The notes under the pieces are model-generated. The model did not search any database and was not told the origin of the DNA. It was given only the letters and a program-made list of their open reading frames with translations. Below are positions 32,601 to 41,600 of a stretch of 64,000 nt of DNA, one piece after another (positions within the stretch are counted from its first letter, which is position 1; each line of letters starts with the position of its first letter). This DNA is from Onthophagus taurus (Eukaryota; Arthropoda; Insecta; Coleoptera; Scarabaeidae), in the NCBI RefSeq assembly GCF_036711975.1, contig NC_091972.1, positions 26,913,001 through 26,977,000 on the forward strand, written 5' to 3'. The translations under genes and the position numbers were made by a program.

Positions 32601-35600
32601 GCATGTTATGTCTATTGACTTACCCTTTGTTTGTAAAAGTAGACTCATCCGAGAATAGCACGTTACCAAAGAAATTGACGTCCAACCGCATTCGTTCTTG
32701 TGCCCATTGACAAAATGTTAATCGATTTTCAAAATCACCTCCATAAAGCTGTTGATGCAATGAAATGTGGTATGGGTGATACTTATTGCGCTCTAATATT
32801 CTTAAAATGCTGGTCTTCGATATTCCGGCGTCAATTGCAAGTCGTCGAGTGCTAACTTGAGGATTTACCTCGACGCTAGCTAATACCGCAATTTCCTTTT
32901 CTTCCGTAGTTACAGTTACTCGCCGAGTTCTCTTTCTGGATTCCACATTTCCAGTGTTAGTGAAATCATTCACAACTCTCTAAAAGGTACTTCTCGAAGG
33001 CGTATTTCGATCAGCGAAACGTTCTCGATACAAAGCTATACTATCGGCAACTTTTCTGCCACTTTCTCCATACATAAAAATCATTTCGACTTTTTCTGCC
33101 AGACTTAGAGTATCCATGATTTAATTACTTAGTTTAAACACTTTGCCTTAACTGCAATAACTTTTGGACGTATTGCTTGATTTGAATAAGGTTTTTTTTT
33201 ATTTGGAAGGTCTACCCTTTGCCAATATTTCTGTAGGCGCCTTCCCCATTTTGGCGCTCTTTCATTTCAGCAATGGTGAATAACGCTAATGCGTGTTTTC
33301 TTTCATACACTTTGAAGCTTGCTGTGAGGTGCACCGACAAAAGAAAATAATTTTAATCATAAGGACCTTGTAGTCTCGTCTGTTTTGATCACTTCTGTTT
33401 TTTGTTCAAGTTTCTATTGTTGTTAACACCAAAGTTAAGCACCAAAGTTAAACCAAAGTAATCGAAACAGGTAGGAAAATGTTTAAAAATTCATAAATCT
33501 TATTTGTTCTTGCTGGATTGTAAACGACAGTTAATTGTTTCTGAAGAAGTTTCAATTTTTTTCAAAAGATGTTTTGCCGTTGTACTGGCAAAAGCACACA
33601 GTAAAATTTTTTTATTTTTTTGTTGGTGCCATTTAAAAAATTGGTCGTGACCTTCATATAACCTTAAAAATGGTCAAGGTCAAAAAATGTTATCGTCGTA
33701 TGGTTTCCCCCTTCGCATAGAACAACTTTCATTTTCACCGTTTTCAAGATAATCGCTTGTCTCACGTTAAATGGACCAGCCTGTATAAAGACAAAAGGCT
33801 TGGATTGGAAGAACTGTGTTGCCGTGTGTACCGACGGAGCTCGAGCTATGTGTGGCAAAAATAGCAGTGTGGTCACAAGGGTTCTTGAAAGAAATCCCAA
33901 TACTTCGTGGACTCATTGCAGCCAGCATAGAGAAGCACTGGTTGCAAAATTATTGCCTGATGATTTAAAAACAGTATAAAATACCTCTGTAAAAATTGTG
34001 AACTATATCAAAACACGATCCTTACAAACACGTTTATTTCAAAAGCTGTGCGAAGAGATGGGTATAGTCTTCATAAATTTCTTCTTTTACATACAGAAGT
34101 ACGTTGGCTATCCAAGATTTGACAAGATTAGTGGATTTAGGCAATGAAGTCACAGTTTACTTGGTAGGAAAAAATCAATATCTTGAATCTTTACTGAACA
34201 AAGAATTTCATCGGCCGTTCCACGACTAATTGGTTTGCAGAACAAGATGTCTTCATGCGCGTCATTTTGCCATATACATGTAATGCACGAAAGCAAGTAA
34301 CTGAGATAGGCCTTGCACATCGGTAGACTCATTCAGTTGTAGCGTAAAATACTTACTACCGACTACTTTACGAATTAACTCATCCTCTGCCCATTGGGAC
34401 ATCTCCTTAATTCTTCGTGTAACGGTATTGTTGGAAAGTGGATACGTTGGATTTCCTTTACTTTATTTTCTCCAAACATCACTCCAACAGTTTCTTTAAT
34501 CGATGGCAATACTAAATTCTCGCCAATGGTATGAGGTTTACATGTTCTGGTGATTCTCAGGCTAATTAGATAAGAGGCAAAAGTAGCATTTTCATTAATA
34601 TTTACAAAATGTGAAAGAAGATTGTTTGTAGACTTCATATTCAATAATTTGTTTTGAATAAAATCCACCGGCTTATTTTTTAAATGGGAGTGCTTCGTTT
34701 CCATATGACATGATAACTTACTCGGACGCATGCTTTCATTCGCCAATATTTCGCAGCCAATAACGCATTGAGGACGAGGATCCATTGTATCTTGATTCCA
34801 GGTGAACCCTAATTTTAGGTATTCGAGATCATATTTCTCACAATTTTTCGACGTTTTGGTTCACGTGAATTCGTAGAGGAAGCCTCATCAGGCTCAGTAT
34901 CGTCTTTTGCATCCGAAATAACATCGTTTATTTTTGCATCGCTTTGGCCGCTTTAACCACTTGTCCATTATTATAATATAACACAGTTATCGAGGTTAGA
35001 GACAATAAGGTCTTATTCTAGGAAGCACTCCACGAATTGCCGAACACAACAACTAAGCACAAAGATATCACGCGATAAGCGTGAGTTTATAAAAGAAAAA
35101 CTCGAGTTTAGTACTTAACTAAACTCGGATCAGAGAACGAAACGTTAAAACTGCTAGGTAGCTAGTTCTTTTTAGTGTAGATTGTGAGTGATTTGAACAG
35201 AGGGGATTCCCCGGCTGTTTTTTATTACCAACCAATTTTTTATTAGAACTAGTATTTATTGGAAGGTTGGTAGTAAAATTAGTTCCTAACAGTTTCATGG
35301 TCCAGCTAATATCCGATCGCGACCCACACTTTGGGAAACAGTGCTATACTCTATTTTTTTAATTCGGAGGAGTGTCTTCAAATTGAAGCGCCAAAAATAT
35401 TGGTCAGTTTTAAGCAAAAATTACACTAGGAAAATTCGAGATGTTGCCGACCGTCTAGAAACATTCGGGTTTACCCGCACGTCTCTCAGTATGGCTAAAC
35501 CTGAATGGTTCTAGGTGTAGGTTTTGTGTTAGTTCTAGTGTAAAACTAGAAATAACAGTAGACCGAGAACTAGAAACATTCGGATTTAGTTGCACGTCTC

Positions 35601-38600
35601 TCAAGACGGCTAAACCCGAAGGATTCTAGTTCTAGGTCTTATGTTAGCCGCACGTCTCTCGAGAGGGCTAAACCCGAGTGATTTTAGTTTTAGGTCTTGT
35701 ATTAGTTCTAGTGATAGTGCTAGTGTAAAACTAGAATTAACACTAAACCCGATATTTTTGTAGTTTTAGGTCTAGTGTAAACCGTGTAAACGTGACTTTT
35801 CATTCTACTCCTCCGAATTAAAAAATAGAGTATAGTGATGGAAAGGTATAATAGCTAATTTCTTTTTTTATAATATTTTATACAGGTGTTCCGGTGACTC
35901 TCATATATGAATGAGGTTCATATGAATATATGAACCTCGTATACTAGAGCAAAAATGATGACGATTCGTGAAAAAAAATTATTATAAAAGTCTTCAAATA
36001 TCCAAGATATGGGCCATCAAATTCAGAAATTTTAACACATTTTTCTAAATATTTTCAATACCATTTATGGTAGATCGTTGAAATTTGGTAAACAGGGTAA
36101 ACAAATATCAACTAAAATCATTGAACCAATTTTGACTTTGATAGGGCGTCGGCAACCATGCTATACAGGTGTCCCTAAAATTTATTTGCTCAGAACTTTT
36201 TTCTTCGCTCGTAACCCTACATTTATTTTTGTACTTTTTAATAGAAAATTTATTTTAGAAACTTTTGTCACTCTTTGAAAATTTTGATAACATTGACCGT
36301 TTTCGAGTTATACGCGAAAATGTTAAGCTTTAATTTCAATCGTAACAAACAAAAATAGGAAACATATTCCGCAAGATCTAAGTTGGCGATGACAATTGAA
36401 AAACGAACTGAGCTAATAACCATTATTTGCATAAATTTCTAAGTGCATATTTAGTTAAATCGAGTGTTAATTTATTTTAGTTGAATAAAAGAATGTTATT
36501 TCCAAAACAATAAATTTAATTTTCACGGTAACAACAAACAAGAACATAACAAAAATTCTAACAAAAATATTAACAAGAACAATAAAATTATAAACAAATA
36601 GTAATAAATAAAAAAGAACAAAAAGTACTAAAGCAGATGTTCAAAAGCACTCCCGCCGGCATCAATGCACGCCTGATATCGCCGTTTTAAATTAAAGCGC
36701 ACTCTGCGGTGAACATTGATCTCAGTTCGAAGTTGATCAAATGAATCAACAATTCGCAACCTCAGTTGATCGGGGTGGCCAACTTATCGGTGCACCTACT
36801 CCTCGTCCAATCCACTGTCCCGGAAAACGTTCCCTCAGAACTTCTTGGACAGCCCGTGTGTTAAGCGCAGGAGCACCATCATGCATATACCTAATTCCTT
36901 GCCTTGTGTTTAAAGGAACGTCATCTAGTTCCTCTAAATGTCGCCTGTATGTATGTCCATCCAGCCTTGATGGCAAGAAAACGGGTCCAATAATTACATC
37001 GTTCACAATACCAGCCCAAACGTTAAGAGAAAATCTCCATTGTGATTTCCAAGTTTTCTTAAATCTTGGATTTTCGTCCGCCCAACTATGTAAATTCCTC
37101 AAATTGATGATTCCATCTTTAGAAAATGTGGAAAAAAAGCACTTTTTCTAAAAACTGATCATCAATTTGGATTTTGTGCTGCATTATTTGGCAATATTGC
37201 AGTCGCAGTGGGTAATCAGCCAGTCGAACTTCCTGAACTTTGTAACAATAAAATGGATAAAGCTGTTGCTCGTGAAGAACACGCCAGACAGTTGTTTTTG
37301 AACTAGCTGTAGTATTTTCTTCTACGTAGTCTAGAATATCTTCTAGTTCGGGTGTTGGGACTGATCTTACGTTACCGTTGTTAGTAAATTTCGGCTTAAA
37401 CGTCCCATTTTCCCTTAAACGGGTTTCAATCCTTAAAAATGTTTTTCGATTGGGCGCCCTACGGTTCGGAAATTTCTCCCGACCATTCCCCTAATGTCAA
37501 AATCATGTCAGTTTGTTCACTAAATGTGTAACTCTCCATTTTGAACACTTAAAATTAATAAAAACTTAACTAACAAAAAACTATCGTTTGTGTTTAAACG
37601 ACATAAGAAAGTTGACTGCTCAATTTGTTTTTTAATTTTTGTTTTTTTATTGTTACCATTGAATTGTTATCAAAATTTTCAGAGTGATAAAAGTTTCTAA
37701 AATAAATTTGCTATTAACAAGTACAAAAATAAATGTAGGGTTACTAGAGAACAAAAAAGTTCTGAGCAAACAAATTTTAGGGACACCTGTATAGCATGGT
37801 TGCCGCCGCCCGATCAAAGTCAAAATTGGTTCAATGATTTTGCTTGATATTTGTTTACCCTGTACCAAATTTCAACGCTCTACCATAAATGGTATTGAAA
37901 ATATTTAGAAAAATATGTTAAAATTTCTGAACTTTGATGGCCCATACCATTTGAAGACTTTTATAATAATTTTTTTTCACGAATTGTCATCATTTTTGCT
38001 CTAGTATATGAGGTTAATTTTATGCCCCGAATCACCGCAACACCTTGTATATTAAATTTTTATAATGAATATTCTTAATTACCAGGTAACGCACGAACTC
38101 CAAGCGCAAAATGAAAAAATTAAGGAAAATACAGAAAAAATCAAAGTTAATAAAACCTTACCCTATTTAGTTTCGAATGTGATCGAGCTTTTGGATGTCG
38201 ATCCTCAAGAAGAAGAAGAAGATGGTGCAGTTGTCGATCTGGACGCACAGCGAAAAGGAAAATGCGCCGTTGTTAAAACTTCCACGCGTCAAACCTACTT
38301 TTTACCGGTAATCGGCTTGGTTGATGAAGAAAAATTAAAACCAGGTGATCTAGTCGGTGTTAACAAAGACAGTTATCTGATCTTGGAAACCCTTCCTGCT
38401 GAATATGATGCACGCGTTAAAGCGATGGAGGTTGATGAGCGCCCAACGGAACAGTATTCTGATATTGGAGGCTTAGATAAACAGATTCAAGAGTTAATCG
38501 AAGCCGTCGTTTTGCCGATGACCCATAAAGAAAAATTCTTGAATTTAGGAATCCATCCACCAAAAGGTGTTTTGCTCTATGGGCCTCCAGGAACTGGAAA

Positions 38601-41600
38601 AACATTGTTAGCTAGAGCTTGCGCGGCTCAAACGAAATCGACATTTTTAAAATTGGCCGGACCACAATTGGTGCAAATGTTTATCGGTGATGGGGCGAAA
38701 TTGGTGAGGGATGCCTTTGCATTAGCCAAGGAGAAAAGTCCGGCGATCATTTTTATTGATGAATTGGACGCGATCGGTACGAAGCGGTTCGATTCTGAAA
38801 AGGCGGGTGATAGAGAGGTTCAAAGAACTATGTTGGAACTTTTAAATCAGTTGGATGGGTTTAGTTCGACATCAGATATTAAAGTTATAGCTGCGACTAA
38901 TCGAGTTGATATTTTGGATCCAGCACTTTTAAGATCAGGTAAGAATGTAGAAGCTAGAAGAAAATTATTGGTTTTCTTCTTTCTCTTTCCCTCCATTTTG
39001 TCCCTATCGTGGGCTTGGATTCATCTTCTAAAGATTTCCTTCTCCCTAGCAAGACCCTTGAGTTGCTACATAGTCTTCCCTCCACTGGCTGCAATCTGCA
39101 TAAGTGTCTCTTCCCATGTTGTTCTTGGTGTTCCTATGGGTCGTCTAGCCTGTGTTCTGGCCTTCATGTATCCGTAGTTTCCTCACCTGTCCTGTTCGTT
39201 GGACCATTACCGTTACATGGCCAAACCAAGACAGCAATCTATACTCAATCATCCTGTCGATCGGCTACATATTAAGCTCTTCTTGAATGCGGGAACTCTG
39301 TTCCGTCGTATCTTTCCTGCTATCCTCTGGAGGTACTTCATTTGGACCATATTAACGCTACTGATGTCTCTTGTATTTGCGGTCCAGCTAGGGTTGCCAG
39401 CTCTATTTTTCTTTTAACGGGATCTACCTGGAGAAAATGCGGGATTTAGGATTAAAATACGGGAGATGCAGTTTACGTAATAAAACTCCACTTATTTCTG
39501 TTTTGATACTAAATGTACAGGGTGTCCTAATTTCGATGGGTTTGTAGGGTATCTCAGTTATTATGAAAGATAGAAAGTTGCGACTTTCGCGAATCTGAGC
39601 TACTTTTTTGTGAAACTTACAATGGCGCAAACCAAATTTTCATAGCTCTCTTCGTTTTTGATATACAGGGAGTGTTTCAAAATTTACGATTTTCAGACAG
39701 CTCCTGTATCTCGGCTATCTGGAAACTTATAGATTCTTTTTTCGTATCTCTTATAGTTTCTGAGATAATAGAAAGAGCCTGTAATAACACCCAAATTTGC
39801 CCACCCTGTACAGTGGTAGTACCCTGAGGTACATAACTTATGTAATATAAGGTACATTAATTTTTGCATAAACAAATTACTTACTTTTGAGAATTACCTA
39901 CAGTCTTTGCATGTCAGATTAAAGTTGCTTTTTATTTGTAATTCTGCCTTCACACTTTGTGTATTTAATCTGTTTCGATTCTTGGTCAATTTTTTTTGGA
40001 AGAAAAAGATTCTTTCAGCCAGTGCATTGAAGACTGGGATCGAAAACACAAACTGAAGTAGTTTCACAAAAAAATGGTTTTCATCAATTTCATGTGTTGT
40101 TGACTTTAGAATGCATATCCAGGTGTCGAGGACTTTAGTATTTTCATTACACTCATTTTCCGTTATTACTTTAGATATAATTGATTTGAGCACAGAACAT
40201 TCTTTAGTCAGCGGTTTTTTGAATCACCCTGTATAATGCATCTAGGTCGACATTTATATTTAGCTCAGACACAGTATTAACCAAGTCTTCGTACTGAATT
40301 GGATTCTTTAGTGTCAATTTTTGCAACAAGTAATAGTATATTATTCAACAAGCGTATAATGGCGGCTGTTACCCATGAAGATGAAGTTGCAACACGAGCG
40401 AGCGAAGCGAGCGAGTGTTGTAATCTGAGTATATATTATACGCAAGTTGAATACTATACAACTATTTAATTTTGAAAAAAAAATCAAAAAAAAAGGAAAA
40501 AAAAAAAAAACTTTATAGACATTTCAGACATAACCTCAATATAAGAAAGCTGTCATTCCTGTTAATATTTCATTTTTTGATTAGTAGGCCGTGTCAGAAC
40601 TGTGGAATAATGGCTTCATTATTCAACACTTTGTCAGTCATGGGTAATGCGTATCATTACCCGTCAAAAATCAAATGTATAACGAATAGATAATTCAATA
40701 GTTGTAGATAAAAACTATTAATGTTTTCGTTAAAGTCAAATCTTGATTCAAGATACTTGACTGCGCCTCTGTACCAGTAGAGAAATATGGATTTATATTT
40801 TTCTGCTTCAGTATTAGGTAGGTTTTGAAGTGTTCAGTTTTTGCCTTAAACAGTCCATAATTCTGTACACTGCATATTAGCGTGTTTGCACCTTCAAGTT
40901 GAAGTACAGCTTCTTGAAAAATTGTCAGGACATGGTGGTAAAACGCTAAATATATTTCTGCATCAACATATCTTCGTTGATATTTTCGGTACCCGAACCA
41001 GATTCTGTGGCAATGGTAGTCTTGAAACAAGGGCGAGTATTCTATATCCAGGAACTGAAACACCTCCTTTAGCTCACCTGTTCTCTTTGCGTGACTTGAA
41101 AAATACGAGACGTTTTTGTCACCAAGCTTTCGATGTCAAAGTCTATTTCACCAGTGGCATACTTTACTCAATTATGAACTATGTGCGCCGAACATCTAGC
41201 TTCAAGTATACGTGGATTCTCATTTTTCAAACGTGAGAAGACTGAATTAAAACGAGCCAAGTTCACATTGGCGTTATCAGCGGAGTAACTGGAGATATTT
41301 TCCAATTTCAAGCCATTTTCGGCAAGTTTGTTTTTTATGTTTCTAAATATATCGTTTAAGGCCTCTTTAGCGTCTTCATATTAATCCAGTAAATAGTTTC
41401 TCAAGCCGTCTTGTAATGTGAAGTATCTTACCACTAAAGGATACATTTTAATGTTAGCGTGGTTTGCTGCATCTGTAGCTATTGAATAACAAATGTCTTG
41501 ATCAACCAATCTCTTCATGGCTGGTTCTATGGCTAGAGGGGCCAGTATGGAACTTGCTATGCTGGATGCTTCGGTCCGTCCTAATTTCATGTCACCAGCA

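Larger units (their letters stand above)
35883..38047. mobile_element. Foldback MITE (arms ~280 and ~255 bp) split at its axis by a mariner
   Basis: The arms 35883-36163 and 37792-38047 are reverse complements. The ends are CAGGTGTTCCGGTGACTC and the complement of CAAGGTGTTGCGGTGATTC, flanked by TA (35881-35882, 38048-38049). At the axis the flanks GGCAACCATGCTA and TAGCATGGTTGCC would join to a perfect 26-bp palindrome if the inner element and one TA were removed. The right end is 38 bp from PSMC3 exon 2. Confidence 0.85.
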
